DNA of 64,000 bases from Actinobaculum massiliense (GCF_001457435.1 NZ_LN881717.1:443896-507895), one strand, 5' to 3'; counted from the first letter of the stretch, positions 40,824 through 52,573 are shown. Made by a program: numbers and translations. The notes: generated by a model from the sequence alone, not told the origin.

Positions 40824-43800
40824 CTAGAATGCGCCGTAGCCGGCACCCAGATCGAAGTAGTTGAAATCGCTGTAGCCGTAGGCATCGTCGAACGGATCAA
40901 GCATCTGAGCCGCAAAGCCGTTGTTCTTCTCGAACTCCACCTTCGCCTCCTGCGTGGGCTCAACGTCCACGTGCTTGAGCGCCTCGAAGCCGGTACCGGC
41001 CGGGATGAGCTTACCGAGGATAACGTTTTCCTTGAGGCCAGCCAACGGATCGGACTTGCCTTCCAGCGCCGCCTCGGTGAGAACTCGAGTGGTCTCCTGG
41101 AAGGAGGCCGCCGAGAGCCACGAATCGGTAGCCAGCGAAGCCTTGGTAATACCCATCAGCTCCGGACGCCCGGCCGCGGGCTTGCCACCCTCGGCCATCG
41201 CGGCGCGGTTCTCATCCTCGAAACGCGGAACCTCGACGAGCTCGCCCGGAAGCAAGTTCGTGGTGCCCGAATCGAGAACCGTCACGCGGCGCAACATCTG
41301 GCGCACAATAATTTCAATGTGCTTATCGTGGATATCCACGCCCTGGCTACGGTAAACGTCCTGCACCTCATTAACGATGTGCTCCTGGACCTTGCGGCGC
41401 CCGGAAATACGAAGCAACTTCTTCGGATCCACGGAGCCTTCAACCAGCTGCTGGCCAACGCTCACGCGCCCGCCCTCTTCCACGAAGAGCTTGGCGCGCT
41501 TGGATACCTGGTAGACCAAATCATCTTCGCCGTCGTCACGCACCACGATCAGGCGGCGCATGCGCTCACCATCTTCAATCTTGAGCGTGCCGGCAGCCTC
41601 CGCGATCGGTGCTTCGCCCTTCGGGGTACGCGCCTCAAAGAGTTCCTGTACACGCGGAAGACCCTGGGTGATGTCGTCCGCCGAAGCCGAACCACCGGTG
41701 TGGAACGTACGCATCGTCAGCTGGGTACCCGGCTCACCAATCGACTGGGCAGCAACAATACCAACCGCTTCGCCCAGGTCCACCAGCTGGCCGGTGGCCA
41801 TGGAGCGGCCGTAGCACAGCGCGCAGGTACCGTGGCGAGCCTGGCAGGTGAGCACGGAGCGAATCTTCACTTCCGTCACGCCCGCCAGCAGAAGCTGATC
41901 GATCATATCGTCGCCGATATCCGAGCCGCCCTCGGCCAACACATTGCCGTCCTCATCGGTGATATCCGAGAGGAGGGTGCGAGCGTAAACCGAGGTGTCA
42001 AGGGTTTCCTCGCGCACGAGGATATCCTTCGGGGCCTTGAGCGAACCGTCCACCGGCTCCTCCAGCACGCGCTCTTCAAAACGAACCGGCCCTTCGGGCG
42101 CGTCCATCTCAATGTAAACGCGCTGACCGAACAGGCTGGCGGGAACCTCGCTACCGGCCGGGATCCGCTCCGCGATCTTCTTCGTCAAGCCGCGGCGGGT
42201 CTGGCAGTCGTACTCGTTGACGATAACGTCCTGCGAGACGTCCACCAGACGACGGGTCAGGTAACCGGAGTCCGCAGTACGAAGCGCGGTATCCGCCAGA
42301 CCCTTACGAGCGCCATGGGTAGCCGAGAAGTATTCGAGAACCGACAGGCCCTCTCGGTAGGAGGCGATAATCGGACGGGGAATAATCGCACCGTTCGGGT
42401 CCGCCACCAGGCCACGCATACCGGCGATCTGGCGCATCTGCTCCCAGTTACCACGGGCACCGGAGGTAACCATCTGGTTCACGGTGTTATCCGGGGTAAA
42501 GTTCTTGCGCATCACCTTAGCGATATCGTCGGTGACCGTGGACCATAGATCCACCAGGTCACGGCGGCGATCCTCGTCCTCAATACGGCCGGTGAGGAAC
42601 TGGTTTTCGATAACGGCGGCCTTCTTTTCGGCTTCCGCAATAATCGCCGGCTTCTCGTCAGGTACGACGACGTCGGACACCGCAATCGTCACGCCCGAAC
42701 GGCCAGCCCAGTAGAAGCCGGTGTTCTTAATGGCGTCGAGCGAGGCGGCCACATCGCCCTTATCGTAACGCTCGGCCAAGCTATTAATGATCTTGCCGAG
42801 GGTCTTCTTGTCCACCACGTCATTCACGTACGGGAAGGAAGTGGGCAGGGCGTTATTGAAGATAGCGCGGCCAAGGGTCGTCTCCAGCACGTAAGGCGTG
42901 CCCGGGGTGTGATTCTCCGGAGCCTTCCAGCCCTGCGGAGGAACGACGTCGGCCTCAAAACGAATGTTGCACAAGGAATTGAGCGAGAGCTGACCCAGGT
43001 CATAGGCCATACGCGCCTCGGCCACCGAGGAAAACCAGTTCCCCGCGCCAGCCTTTCCATCACGCAAGCGAGTCAGACCGTAGATACCGATGATCATGTC
43101 CTGGGAGGGCATGGTAACCGGGCGGCCGTCGGACGGCTTGAGAATATTATTCGAGGAAAGCATGAGCACGCGGGCCTCGGCCTGCGCCTCCACCGAAAGC
43201 GGCAGGTGCACGGCCATCTGGTCACCGTCGAAGTCGGCGTTGAACGCGCCGCACACGAGCGGGTGGAGGCGAATTGCCTTACCTTCAACCAGCTGCGGCT
43301 CGAAGGCCTGAATACCCAGGCGGTGCAGGGTAGGCGCACGGTTGAGCAGTACCGGGTGCTCGCGAATAACCTCTTCGAGAACGTCCCACACCTGCCCGTC
43401 CTGGCGCTCGACCAGGCGCTTCGCCGCCTTGATGTTCTTGGCAATATCCAAATCCACCAGGCGCTTTTGCACGAAGGGCTTAAACAGCTCAAGGGCCATT
43501 ACGGTCGGCAGACCGCACTGGTGAAGCTTGAGGGTCGGGCCCACCACGATAACGGAACGGCCCGAGTAGTCCACGCGCTTACCCAGCAGGTTCTGACGGA
43601 AACGACCCTGCTTGCCCTTGAGCATATCGGCCAGGGACTTCAGCGGACGGTTGCCCGCACCCTGCACCGGGCGTCCACGCCGGCCATTATCGAAGAGCGC
43701 GTCCACAGATTCCTGCAACATGCGCTTCTCGTTGTTGACCATAATCTCCGGCGCGTGCAGATCAAGCATGCGCTTAAGGCGGTTATTTCGGTTAATCACG

Positions 43801-44837
43801 CGGCGATACAGATCATTGAGATCGGAGGTCGCGAAGCGGCCGCCGTCGAGCTGCACCATCGGGCGCAAATCCGGCGGGATGACCGGAATCGCGTCCAGTA
43901 CCATCGCCTCGGGCTTAGTACCCGAGCGCAAGAAGGCGTTGACGACCTTGATGCGCTTGAGAGCGCGAGCCTTCTTCTGAGCGGTGCCGGTTTCAATCTC
44001 CTCCACCAGCTTGTCGCGCTCAGCCTCCAAATCGAAGGTACGCAGGCGTGCCTGGATGGCCTCGGCACCGCGCGAAGCTTCGAAGTAATCGCCGTAGCGG
44101 GCTTCCATTTCGCGGTACAGATCCTCGTCACCTTCGAGGTCGCCCACCTTGAGCTTGCTGAAGCGATCCCACATGAGCTCCAGGCGCTCCAGCTCGCGAT
44201 CGGACTTGCGGCGAATACGGCCCAGATCCGACTCACCGGCGCGCTTGATCTTGGCGCGCTCAGCGGCGTCGGCTCCGTCTGCCTCAGCATCGGCAAGCTC
44301 CTTTTCCAGCTCCTGCTGACGGGCTTCCAAATCGGCGTCGCGCTGCTTTTCGAGCGCCTTGCGCTCCAGCTCGTACTCGGATAGGAGGGTCGGCATATCC
44401 TCGCGGCGGGCTTCCTCATCAACGGAGGTCACCATATAGGCGGCGAAGTAAATAACCTTCTCCAAGTCCTTCGGAGCGATATCCATCAGGTAACCGAGGC
44501 GCGAAGGCACGCCCTTGAAGTACCAAATGTGGGTAACCGGAGCCGCCAGCTCGATATGAGCCATGCGCTCGCGGCGCACCTTGGAGCGGGTTACTTCCAC
44601 TCCGCAACGCTCGCACACGATTCCCTTGAAGCGGGGACGCTTGTACTTACCGCAGGCGCACTCCCAATCGCGGGTAGGGCCAAAGATCTGCTCGCCGAAA
44701 AGGCCATCCTTTTCCGGCTTGAGCGTGCGGTAGTTAATGGTTTCTGGCTTCTTGACCTCGCCGTGAGACCACGAACGTACGTCATCAGACGTGGCAAGAG
44801 CAATTTTAATCTGGTCAAAACGATTGACGTCGAGCAA
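40824..44837 (-). CDS. rpoC: RNA polymerase subunit beta'
   Basis: Catalytic subunit of RNA polymerase. I start at TTG 44837 ([13 protein letters not shown], the known actinobacterial N-terminus), preceded by GAGGAAGTAGGAATC; this gives 1337 aa, a normal size. The zinc finger is [13 protein letters not shown] then CERCG (residues about 60-80), and the active-site Mg2+ loop is [14 protein letters not shown]. The actinobacterial insert with Glu-rich helices lies near residues 140-240. The trigger-loop and the second zinc site ([13 protein letters not shown]) are intact. 93 bases separate it from rpoB. Confidence 0.98.
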   Translation of the reverse strand: MLDVNRFDQIKIALATSDDVRSWSHGEVKKPETINYRTLKPEKDGLFGEQIFGPTRDWECACGKYKRPRFKGIVCERCGVEVTRSKVRRERMAHIELAAPVTHIWYFKGVPSRLGYLMDIAPKDLEKVIYFAAYMVTSVDEEARREDMPTLLSEYELERKALEKQRDADLEARQQELEKELADAEADGADAAERAKIKRAGESDLGRIRRKSDRELERLELMWDRFSKLKVGDLEGDEDLYREMEARYGDYFEASRGAEAIQARLRTFDLEAERDKLVEEIETGTAQKKARALKRIKVVNAFLRSGTKPEAMVLDAIPVIPPDLRPMVQLDGGRFATSDLNDLYRRVINRNNRLKRMLDLHAPEIMVNNEKRMLQESVDALFDNGRRGRPVQGAGNRPLKSLADMLKGKQGRFRQNLLGKRVDYSGRSVIVVGPTLKLHQCGLPTVMALELFKPFVQKRLVDLDIAKNIKAAKRLVERQDGQVWDVLEEVIREHPVLLNRAPTLHRLGIQAFEPQLVEGKAIRLHPLVCGAFNADFDGDQMAVHLPLSVEAQAEARVLMLSSNNILKPSDGRPVTMPSQDMIIGIYGLTRLRDGKAGAGNWFSSVAEARMAYDLGQLSLNSLCNIRFEADVVPPQGWKAPENHTPGTPYVLETTLGRAIFNNALPTSFPYVNDVVDKKTLGKIINSLAERYDKGDVAASLDAIKNTGFYWAGRSGVTIAVSDVVVPDEKPAIIAEAEKKAAVIENQFLTGRIEDEDRRRDLVDLWSTVTDDIAKVMRKNFTPDNTVNQMVTSGARGNWEQMRQIAGMRGLVADPNGAIIPRPIIASYREGLSVLEYFSATHGARKGLADTALRTADSGYLTRRLVDVSQDVIVNEYDCQTRRGLTKKIAERIPAGSEVPASLFGQRVYIEMDAPEGPVRFEERVLEEPVDGSLKAPKDILVREETLDTSVYARTLLSDITDEDGNVLAEGGSDIGDDMIDQLLLAGVTEVKIRSVLTCQARHGTCALCYGRSMATGQLVDLGEAVGIVAAQSIGEPGTQLTMRTFHTGGSASADDITQGLPRVQELFEARTPKGEAPIAEAAGTLKIEDGERMRRLIVVRDDGEDDLVYQVSKRAKLFVEEGGRVSVGQQLVEGSVDPKKLLRISGRRKVQEHIVNEVQDVYRSQGVDIHDKHIEIIVRQMLRRVTVLDSGTTNLLPGELVEVPRFEDENRAAMAEGGKPAAGRPELMGITKASLATDSWLSAASFQETTRVLTEAALEGKSDPLAGLKENVILGKLIPAGTGFEALKHVDVEPTQEAKVEFEKNNGFAAQMLDPFDDAYGYSDFNYFDLGAGYGAF

Positions 44838-44930
44838 GATTCCTACTTCCTCAAGAGTTTTGCACCAATGGATCCAAAGTGTTTTCGTTGGGCCGGGCGG
44901 GCGCAGAGCCCGGCCCAACGGATGTAGTCG

Positions 44931-47900
44931 TTAGAAATCCGCTCCGGTGGAGAGGCCTTCCAAACCGGTTTCGACGGCGGGGGCAACAGCGGCTTCTTCC
45001 TCACCGTTTGCCGGCGCGGAGTAGCGCTCCTCTTCGTCTTCCAGATCGATGACTTCTCCTGCTCCGTCCAGTGCCTCAACATTCAGGCACAGCGAGCGCA
45101 TCTCGTACATAAGAACCTTGAAGGATTCGGGGATTCCCGGCTCGGGAACGTTGTCCCCCTTCACGATTGCTTCGAAAACCTTGACGCGGCCGACGGTATC
45201 GTCCGACTTAATGGTCAGCATTTCCTGCAGGGTGTTGGCGGCGCCGTAAGCTTCGAGCGCCCACACTTCCATCTCACCGAAACGCTGCCCGCCGAACTGA
45301 GCCTTTCCGCCCAGCGGCTGCTGGGTAACCATCGAGTAGGGCCCGGTCGAACGCGCGTGGATCTTATCGTCCACGAGGTGGTGCAGCTTGAGCATGTACA
45401 TGTAGCCAACCGAAACCGGCTCCGGGAACTGCTCGCCAGTGCGTCCGTCGAACAGACGCGCCTTGCCGTACTCGTTCACCAGGCGATCGCCGTCGCGGTT
45501 CGGCAGGGTGTTACGGAGCAGACCGGAAACTTCAGCCGGAGTAGCACCGTCGAACACCGGGGTGGCAACGCGCTGACGCGGCTTGGCACGAAGAACCTGG
45601 TCCGGAAGGGTCTGCGCCCACGCCTCGCCGTTCTCACGCGCCTCGCTGGCATCCCAGCCCTGGCTGGCGATCCAGCCCAGGTGCAGTTCGTAGACCTGGC
45701 CGAGGTTCATTCGCGAGGGCACACCCAGCGGGTTGAGGATGATATCGACCGGGGTTCCATCCGCCATGAACGGCATATCTTCCACCGGGAGAATCTTGGA
45801 GATAACACCCTTATTTCCGTGACGGCCGGCCATCTTGTCACCCACGGTGATCTTGCGGCGCTGAGCCACGTACACGCGCACGGTTTCGTTGACGTCGTTG
45901 GGAAGCTCGTCGTTGTTCTCGGCGGTGAACTGGCGGACGCCAATCACAATACCGGTCTCGCCGTGCGGCACGCGCAGCGAGGTATCGCGAACTTCCTTGG
46001 CCTTCTCTCCAAAGATGGCGCGTAGCAGGCGCTCTTCGGAGGTGAGCTCGGTTTCGCCCTTCGGGGTGATCTTGCCGACCAGGATATCCCCGGCGCGAAC
46101 CTCAGCACCCACGCGGATAATTCCATGCTCGTCGAGGTGGGAAAGCATCTCTTCGGAGACGTTAGGAATATCGCGGGTTACCTCTTCCGGTCCGAGCTTG
46201 GTGTCGCGGGCGTCAACCTCGTGCTCCTCAATATGAATCGAGGTGAGGAGGTCGTCCTGCACGCAACGCTCGGAGAGAATAATGGCGTCCTCGTAGTTGT
46301 AGCCGTTCCAGGCCATAAAGGCGACCAGAAGGTTCTTACCCAGCGCGAGCTCGCCGCCCTCGGTTGCCGGACCATCGGCAATCAGGGTGCCGGCCTCAAT
46401 GCGATCGCCCTCCGAAACGCACACCTTCTGATTAATGGTGTTGCCCGGGTTGGAGCGCTCGAACTTCTGCATCTTGTAGATGACGTGGCGTCCATCGTCC
46501 TGCTCAACGTGCACGGCGTCGGCGTCGACCTCGGTTACCACGCCGGGAGCCGCGCCAATCGTCACGTCGCCGGCGTCGACCGCGGTACGCATTTCCCAAC
46601 CGGTACCCACAAACGGGGACTCGGGGTTAATGAGCGGAACCGCCTGGCGCTGCATGTTGGCACCCATAAGGGCTCGGTTGGCGTCGTCGTGCTCGAGGAA
46701 CGGGATCATACCCGAACCAATGGACACCATCTGACGCGCCGAAACGTCCATGTAGTCGATTTCTTCCACCGGAACCAGCGCCGGCTCGCCGCCGGGCACG
46801 CGCACCAGGGCTTCTTCCTGCAGGAAGTTGCCGTCCTCATCAAGCGGGGTTTCCGCCTGCGCAATGTTCACGGTGTCTTCGTCGCCGGCCTGCAGGTAGT
46901 CGATCTCGTCGGTGACGCGACCGCCCACAACCTTGCGGTAAGGGGTTTCGATGAAACCGAAGGGATTAATACGCGCGAAGGACGCGAGCGAACCGATCAG
47001 ACCAATGTTCGGGCCTTCAGGGGTTTCAATCGGGCACATACGGCCGTAGTGAGACGGGTGAACGTCTCGCACTTCCATACCGGCGCGATCACGCGAAAGA
47101 CCGCCCGGGCCCAGAGCCGAAAGACGCCGCTTGTGGGTCAGACCCGCCAGCGGGTTGTTCTGATCCATGAACTGCGAGAGCTGGGAGGTTCCGAAGAACT
47201 CCTTAATCGCGGCCACGATCGGACGGATGTTAATGAGCGACGACGGCGTAATGGCCTCGGCGTCCTGGGTGGTCATGCGCTCGCGCACCATGCGATCGAG
47301 GCGAGAAAGCCCGGTTCGGAACTGGTTCTGAATCAGCTCGCCCACCGCGCGCACGCGTCGGTTGGAGAAGTTATCGATATCATCGGTGGCGATGCGGACG
47401 GGCTGGCCGCCCTCAACCACGGTGACCTCGGGGTACTCGCCGTTCTCTCCCATGGCATCCAGGCCCTGGTGCAGAGCCAGCATGTACTTAATGGCGCCCA
47501 AGATATCTTGCAGGGTCAGCTCACGCTCGTCATTTTCGGGCTCGCCGAGCTTGCTATTGATCTTGTAGCGGCCAACCTTCGCGGTGTCATAACGCTTGGG
47601 GTTGAAGTAGAAGTTATTGAGCAGGGTGCGGCCAGCTTCCGCCGTCGGCGGCTCACCCGGACGCAACTTACGGTACAGATCCTGTAGCGCCTCTTCCTGG
47701 GTGTGGACGGTGTCCTTCTCCATGGTGTCGATGAGCACCGGGTAATCCTTGAACTCCTCGCGGATCTCGGACTCGTCCATGCCGAGCGCCTTGAGGAATA
47801 CGGTGATCGACTGCTTACGCTTGCGGTCCACGCGCACGCCCACCGAATCGCGCTTGTCAATCTCGAACTCGAGCCAGGCACCGCGCGAAGGGATGAACTT

Positions 47901-48437
47901 CGTGCCGTAGATATCCTTATCCGAGTTCTTATCCGGGGTGCGCTCGAAGTAGACACCCGGGGAACGAACGAGCTGGGAGACCACAACGCGCTCGGTACCG
48001 TTAATAATGAAGGTACCGCGATCCGTCATCAGCGGGAAATCGCCAATGAAGGTGGTCTGTGACTTGATTTCGCCCGTTTCGTAGTTCTGGAACTCCGCCG
48101 TTACGTACAGCGGCGCAGAATAGGTCAGATCCCGCTCGCGGCACTCGAGAATTGAGTACTTGGGATCTTCCAAATGCGGGCTCGAAAGAACCAGCCCCAT
48201 GGTTTGGGCGGCGTTTTCGATAGGGGAAATCTCTTCGAAGATCTCTTCGAGTCCCGATTTCGAACCCGGATTTTCTGCGGCCCACTTCTGTGAGCCAATG
48301 AGCCACCCGAAGCTATCGGTCTGAATTCCCAAGAGGTTAGGTACCTCGAGAGGCTCGTGAATCTTAGCGAAAGAAACGCGGTCAACTACCGGCTTGCCGT
48401 TTCTTGCGGCGAGCGAGTATGTGCGCGAAGCAGCCAA
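44931..48437 (-). CDS. rpoB: RNA polymerase subunit beta
   Basis: Catalytic subunit of RNA polymerase. I choose TTG 48437 ([13 protein letters not shown]) because GGAAGGATCC lies just before it and because homologues start there; this gives 1168 aa. The rifampicin region reads [17 protein letters not shown] and [14 protein letters not shown], with the Asp, His and Ser residues of a sensitive wild type. [17 protein letters not shown] and the C-terminal [18 protein letters not shown] are conserved. The upstream 222-base gap holds the rpoBC promoter region and a weak hairpin after the GNAT gene. Confidence 0.98.
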   Translation of the reverse strand: MAASRTYSLAARNGKPVVDRVSFAKIHEPLEVPNLLGIQTDSFGWLIGSQKWAAENPGSKSGLEEIFEEISPIENAAQTMGLVLSSPHLEDPKYSILECRERDLTYSAPLYVTAEFQNYETGEIKSQTTFIGDFPLMTDRGTFIINGTERVVVSQLVRSPGVYFERTPDKNSDKDIYGTKFIPSRGAWLEFEIDKRDSVGVRVDRKRKQSITVFLKALGMDESEIREEFKDYPVLIDTMEKDTVHTQEEALQDLYRKLRPGEPPTAEAGRTLLNNFYFNPKRYDTAKVGRYKINSKLGEPENDERELTLQDILGAIKYMLALHQGLDAMGENGEYPEVTVVEGGQPVRIATDDIDNFSNRRVRAVGELIQNQFRTGLSRLDRMVRERMTTQDAEAITPSSLINIRPIVAAIKEFFGTSQLSQFMDQNNPLAGLTHKRRLSALGPGGLSRDRAGMEVRDVHPSHYGRMCPIETPEGPNIGLIGSLASFARINPFGFIETPYRKVVGGRVTDEIDYLQAGDEDTVNIAQAETPLDEDGNFLQEEALVRVPGGEPALVPVEEIDYMDVSARQMVSIGSGMIPFLEHDDANRALMGANMQRQAVPLINPESPFVGTGWEMRTAVDAGDVTIGAAPGVVTEVDADAVHVEQDDGRHVIYKMQKFERSNPGNTINQKVCVSEGDRIEAGTLIADGPATEGGELALGKNLLVAFMAWNGYNYEDAIILSERCVQDDLLTSIHIEEHEVDARDTKLGPEEVTRDIPNVSEEMLSHLDEHGIIRVGAEVRAGDILVGKITPKGETELTSEERLLRAIFGEKAKEVRDTSLRVPHGETGIVIGVRQFTAENNDELPNDVNETVRVYVAQRRKITVGDKMAGRHGNKGVISKILPVEDMPFMADGTPVDIILNPLGVPSRMNLGQVYELHLGWIASQGWDASEARENGEAWAQTLPDQVLRAKPRQRVATPVFDGATPAEVSGLLRNTLPNRDGDRLVNEYGKARLFDGRTGEQFPEPVSVGYMYMLKLHHLVDDKIHARSTGPYSMVTQQPLGGKAQFGGQRFGEMEVWALEAYGAANTLQEMLTIKSDDTVGRVKVFEAIVKGDNVPEPGIPESFKVLMYEMRSLCLNVEALDGAGEVIDLEDEEERYSAPANGEEEAAVAPAVETGLEGLSTGADF

Positions 48438-48659
48438 AGTGGATCCTTCCCTGACGTAGCAAATGATGCAAAGGGACAATCCGACCCGAAATTAGCGCTG
48501 AGCTGGCGTCGCTCGATGTCTACTGGCGTTCTTGCTAGGACATCGGAAACTGCAAACCGGAGGCATTACGGGCATAGGAGTGTCATCGCAAATATCCACA
48601 GTACACCCGGAGCGCACGAAACACCAAGCCCCTCTTCCTGTGGAGGGGATCACCAGACT

Positions 48660-49709
48660 TCATCGTCCGGAGTTACTTTCGCACATACTTTCGCCGCTTG
48701 CAAGTGACTCGCCCAAGGTTGTGGTGTTTTTAGCGAATTCCGGATCGAAAACCTCGGTGCGCATAGTAACTTCCGTCCGCACCGGAACGAAGCCGTGGCG
48801 CATGTAGAACTCGTTGGCGCCCGAGGGGCTTTCGGAATCGACGTCGAGGGAGACGATCTCATAACCGGCCTGCGCCGCCGCTCGCACCGCGCGCTCGAGG
48901 ATACCCCGGGCAATGCCACGCCCGCGTGCGGCCCGCGCGGTTCCGAGGAACTCCATATATGCCTCGCCCGCGCCGTGGTCATCAGTGACGAGATACCCGA
49001 GGAGCTGGCCCGTTTCGGTATCTTCCGCGGCCAGGGAGACTCGCCAATCGCGCCGGCGGCTGTTCCACACCTCTGGCCAGGTTTCGGCATCGAAGGCCCA
49101 GTCTCCCCAGTGATCCTTGAATACCTCGTGGTGCAGGCGGCCCACCCGACTCATATCCTCTTCTTGCAGGGTGCGGAAATGCACCCCTTCCACCGCGGGC
49201 ACGGTGATGCGTTCGGCCCGCCGGGACATCACCGTCCAGTACCGCGCGGGTGCGTAGCCGCGGCGGGCGTAGAACTTCACCTGGGCATCATCGTGCATCC
49301 AGGCGGAGGCTTCAATAAAGTAGCGCCGCCCCGGGAAACGCTCCGCGGCCAGCTCCCCCGCCCGTGTCTCAAGCCGCGCGGTGAGTTCTGACCCGATCCC
49401 GGCCTGCCGGTATTCCGGATCGACGAGTCCAAAAACCAGTGCGCGCACCAGTTCTGGCTCGTCTCCCGGGAAACTGCTTTCGGGCACCAGGTGGCTGGAC
49501 GTTGTGGCATATCCCGCGGCTACGAGCCGCTCAGCGTCCCACGCTCCCAGGGAGTTGCGTTCAAGATCAAGGCCTTCTGCAGCGGCGTCGTGCACGTCAG
49601 CTTCGGAAACCTCCACCGCGGGGCTCGAGTCACGCTTGGCTACCGCCCGGCTCAGCGCCGCAAAACTCCGGGCGTCGTCCTCGCTCAGCGCCTTCCACGT
49701 CAACTCCAT
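48660..49709 (-). CDS. tandem GNAT-family acetyltransferase
   Basis: 349 aa with two GNAT folds. The first (about 1-160) has acetyl-CoA motif FGLVDPEYRQAGIGSEL and KFYARRGYAPARYW; the second (about 175-325) has EFLGTARAARGRGIARGIL and the C-terminal EFYMRHGFVPVRTE. The double-fold layout is like mycothiol synthase MshD and related enzymes, but specific mycothiol residues cannot be confirmed. It is inserted between rplL and rpoB, a position where most actinobacteria have none or another small gene. Its substrate is unknown. Confidence 0.85.
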   Translation of the reverse strand: MELTWKALSEDDARSFAALSRAVAKRDSSPAVEVSEADVHDAAAEGLDLERNSLGAWDAERLVAAGYATTSSHLVPESSFPGDEPELVRALVFGLVDPEYRQAGIGSELTARLETRAGELAAERFPGRRYFIEASAWMHDDAQVKFYARRGYAPARYWTVMSRRAERITVPAVEGVHFRTLQEEDMSRVGRLHHEVFKDHWGDWAFDAETWPEVWNSRRRDWRVSLAAEDTETGQLLGYLVTDDHGAGEAYMEFLGTARAARGRGIARGILERAVRAAAQAGYEIVSLDVDSESPSGANEFYMRHGFVPVRTEVTMRTEVFDPEFAKNTTTLGESLASGESMCESNSGR

Positions 49710-49780
49710 TTTTCCTCACTCCTCGGCAACTCCGCACGCGCGGCGAACGCCCAGCACGCTAGAGACTTTCGCGCAAAAAA

Positions 49781-49815
49781 GCAAGTGGGCCCCGGGAAAC
49801 CCGGGGCCCACTTGC
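49781..49815 (-). terminator. terminator after rplL
   Basis: A perfect 16-bp stem (49781-49796 against 49800-49815) with a TTT loop and then TTTTTTG on the minus strand. It is the strongest terminator in the window and shows that rpoBC is not simply read through from rplJL. Confidence 0.95.
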
Positions 49816-49868
49816 ATGAGCTAGATCGAGCGGCGCGCGGCTTGGCGCTACCGCTCTAAAGCGCCAAC

Positions 49869-50255
49869 TTACTTGACGGAAACCGTGGCGCCGGCGCCCT
49901 CGAGGGCTTCCTTGGCGGCGTTCGCGGCATCCTGGTCAACGCCCTCGAGCACGGCCTTGGGGGCCGAGTCAACGAGGTCCTTGGCTTCCTTCAGGCCGAG
50001 GGAGGTCAGCGCACGGACTTCCTTGATGACCTGAACCTTCTTGTCGCCAGCGGCTTCGAGAACGACGTCGAACGAGGTCTTCTCTTCAGCGGCGGCGCCA
50101 CCCTCGGCGCCAGCGGCGGCCGGAGCAGCGGCGGCAACCGGAGCAGCCGCGGTAACGTCAAATTCCTCTTCGAAAGCCTTGACGAAATCGTTGAGCTCGA
50201 CGAGGGTGAGCTCCTTGAAAGCTTCGATGAGCTCTTCGGTGGAGAGCTTAGCCAT
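49869..50255 (-). CDS. rplL: 50S ribosomal protein L7/L12
   Basis: Multimeric stalk protein that recruits translation GTPases. It is 128 aa: helical N-terminus [18 protein letters not shown], an Ala-rich hinge near residues 35-58, and the C-terminal domain [20 protein letters not shown] with [14 protein letters not shown]. It lies 84 bases after rplJ. Confidence 0.98.
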   Translation of the reverse strand: MAKLSTEELIEAFKELTLVELNDFVKAFEEEFDVTAAAPVAAAAPAAAGAEGGAAAEEKTSFDVVLEAAGDKKVQVIKEVRALTSLGLKEAKDLVDSAPKAVLEGVDQDAANAAKEALEGAGATVSVK

Positions 50256-50339
50256 GATGGCCTTCCTTCCCGCTCTTGACTGAGCGATTTATTGTGCCCG
50301 GATGGGCGAAGTTCTTTTTGTGGTGAAGATTCCGCGGCC

Positions 50340-50864
50340 TTAGGCAGCGGCCTCTTCAGTCTTCTGACGCAGGGCTTCGACGGTACGAACCGCCTTGGAA
50401 GCCGGAGCATCGAGTACGTAGGCAGTCTTGTAGAGGAGCGCCTTGAGTACGCCGGCAGACTTGCCCAGAAGAGTCTCGCGCGAATCGAGATCCGCAAGAG
50501 CCTTGACGCCGCTCGCATCGAGCAGCTGGCCTTCCATGTAGCCACCCTTCACCTGGAGCGCATCGTGCTCCGAAGCGAACTTCTTCATTGCCTTAGCAAC
50601 GTTCGGAACTTCACCATTGATGAAGGCAAGCGCGTTCGGGCCCGAATGAAGCTCATCCGGAAGCTCGACGCCGGCCTGGGTAGCCGCAATATTTACTAGC
50701 GTATTCTTAGCGACCTTGTAGACGGCCTCACCCTGGAACGAACGGCGAAGATCCTTCATCTCGCCGACCGTCAGGCCACGGTACTCGGTGAACAGCACAG
50801 CGTTGGAGGTCTCGAAGAGCTCCTTGAGTTCCGCAATAGCTGCGTCCTTGTTATCCCGTGCCAT
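50340..50864 (-). CDS. rplJ: 50S ribosomal protein L10
   Basis: Stalk base protein that binds L7/L12 dimers. It is 174 aa from ATG 50864, with AGGAGG just before it; upstream frame extension has no homology. Motifs: LFTEYRGLTVGEMKDLRR and YKVAKNTLVNIAATQAG. The last 25 residues form the L7/L12-binding helix. In known cases L10 binds its own leader and represses rplJL; here the leader contains a terminator hairpin (50918-50943). Confidence 0.97.
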   Translation of the reverse strand: MARDNKDAAIAELKELFETSNAVLFTEYRGLTVGEMKDLRRSFQGEAVYKVAKNTLVNIAATQAGVELPDELHSGPNALAFINGEVPNVAKAMKKFASEHDALQVKGGYMEGQLLDASGVKALADLDSRETLLGKSAGVLKALLYKTAYVLDAPASKAVRTVEALRQKTEEAAA

Positions 50865-50912
50865 GGGGCCTCCTTTCGGTCTAACCCGCTGGTTCCGCCC
50901 CGAGTAATACAC

Positions 50913-50943
50913 AAAAAAGCCCCGCGCAGGAAAGCACGGGGCT
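50913..50943 (-). terminator. hairpin with T-run in front of rplJ (terminator or attenuator)
   Basis: AGCCCCGTGC, TTTCCT, GCGCGGGGCT then TTTTTTGTG in the minus strand: a classical intrinsic terminator about 50 bases before the rplJ ATG. It may close the upstream membrane-protein transcript, or act as an attenuator in the rplJL leader. Confidence 0.85.
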
Positions 50944-51133
50944 CGCAATTCACGGCAACGCTAACGCGCCGGAGCTAAGCTCTGTATCTCACCTGCGCTG
51001 GCCTCTTGCGAGATTAACCCGAAATCGGGACCTGCGGTCTTTGGCGTGTATAAGAATAGCGGGCCTGCCGGCCCCGCGCCAGGGTCTGTGCGCTATTTCG
51101 CACCCGGCTAGCCGCTCCGCCGCAGTCCAGCAC

Positions 51134-52525
51134 CTAAAGCACGGCGCCCGCCACCATGCACACGTACCCCGCAACGGCCACCGCCACAAACGCCTCGCGC
51201 CAGCGCGGGCGATCTAGCAACATGGCCGTGCTCGCCCCCACAAGCGGAATATTTGCCAGTCCGTAACGGCGGAAAATAAACGTGAAATAGGCGCCGTTAT
51301 TGATGGCTTCGCGCACCTGCACCAGTAGCCCCACCACCAGGGGCCCGCTCAGGGCCTGGAAATGAAGCGGGCGCTGGGTAGCGTCTCGCAAGCCAAGTAC
51401 AAAAGCCAGGATGGGCAGAGCCAACAGGAGCACAAAGGCAACGGTCCCCCACACCGCGGTCGTGGGGCCGTAAAGTTCCAGGGCCATATGCCAGGCGCCC
51501 TTGGGATTCGTCAGCCCGTAGGGCTGGGTGAGGGTCCAGAGCCAGGTGCCCGGGGAAACACCGTCGAGCGGGGCGGTCGAGACGCCGGTGATCGCCGGAA
51601 CGAATCCGTCCGGGGTGCGCCGGTTTTGCAAGAAGCTCCAGCCCACGTAGGTCAGGCCCACCACCGCGACCTGGATTACGGCGTAAATCAATAGCGGCCG
51701 GCGCGCCCGGGCTCCCAGGCCCCCAAAACCCGGCCACAGCACACAAATCGCTAGCGCGCCAAGAAGGGTGAGCACACCGGAAATGGACATGACTCGAGAA
51801 AGGCAAATGAGCCCGGTGACGAAGGCGGGTACCCAGGGCGAGAAATTGTGGCGCACAAAGACCCGCGCTCCCATCCACACCGCGGCCGCCCCCGCGATTG
51901 CCCCAACCGCGTCATTGTGTACCATCACGGCCGGCCCGGCGATGGCGGGAGTTGCCAGCACCAAGAGCGCCCCGCCGAACGCGGCGATTCGCCCTACTTT
52001 CCACATGCGGATGGCGGCGTAAAGAAGCGTGATTCCGGCGGCGGTCAACAGTAGCGATGCGGCGCGCGCCCCGGTCACAAAGTCGCCAAGAAGCGGGGTG
52101 AGGACTTTCCCAATCGTTCCGGTTACCGCGAAGTAGAGCGGCGGATGGAAAGCGTTGTAGTTTTCCCCGCGGTAGGGATAATCCTTCACCGAGGTGCTTT
52201 CCCATTCGGAGCACGACGGCGGACGCACCACACCGGTGGCCTCGCTGGCGAAGTTACACGCCCAGGCCTGGCGGGCAAGATCTCCGAGCGGCTCGCCCTG
52301 CACCGGAATGTGCCCGGAACTTGCCTTGGCCGCGTAGTCGATGTAGGTCCACTCTCCCGAGGAATGAACGCTCGGGTGTTGGGCTAGCGCAACCCAGCCC
52401 CAGCCCAGCGCCAACACAAAAAGTAGCGCGGCGATCAAGCCGTCCGCCATCCCCGCACGCACATCGGCGCGCGCCGCTGAACGCCCACCCGCTCTGCCGG
52501 GCTCGGACTTTGTTCCGTAGGCCAT
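51134..52525 (-). CDS. polytopic membrane protein, possible GT-C-type (DUF2142-like)
   Basis: 463 aa with about 9-10 hydrophobic helices. The first helix (about residues 25-48) is followed by a large outside loop with HPSVHSSGEWTYIDYAAK and YRGENYNAFHPPLYFAVTG; acidic and HPPLY-type motifs at this place are typical of GT-C glycosyltransferases and of DUF2142 proteins. I infer only a weak family link. It lies between rplA and rplJ, where other actinobacteria often have other genes. There is no known function in translation; co-location is probably incidental. Start ATG 52525 has a GGAAGGAG-type SD. Confidence 0.75.
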   Translation of the reverse strand: MAYGTKSEPGRAGGRSAARADVRAGMADGLIAALLFVLALGWGWVALAQHPSVHSSGEWTYIDYAAKASSGHIPVQGEPLGDLARQAWACNFASEATGVVRPPSCSEWESTSVKDYPYRGENYNAFHPPLYFAVTGTIGKVLTPLLGDFVTGARAASLLLTAAGITLLYAAIRMWKVGRIAAFGGALLVLATPAIAGPAVMVHNDAVGAIAGAAAVWMGARVFVRHNFSPWVPAFVTGLICLSRVMSISGVLTLLGALAICVLWPGFGGLGARARRPLLIYAVIQVAVVGLTYVGWSFLQNRRTPDGFVPAITGVSTAPLDGVSPGTWLWTLTQPYGLTNPKGAWHMALELYGPTTAVWGTVAFVLLLALPILAFVLGLRDATQRPLHFQALSGPLVVGLLVQVREAINNGAYFTFIFRRYGLANIPLVGASTAMLLDRPRWREAFVAVAVAGYVCMVAGAVL

Positions 52526-52573
52526 CTATGCTCCTTCCTTTCGCGCGCCGGGCGCGGTCTGGAGTTAAAGACT

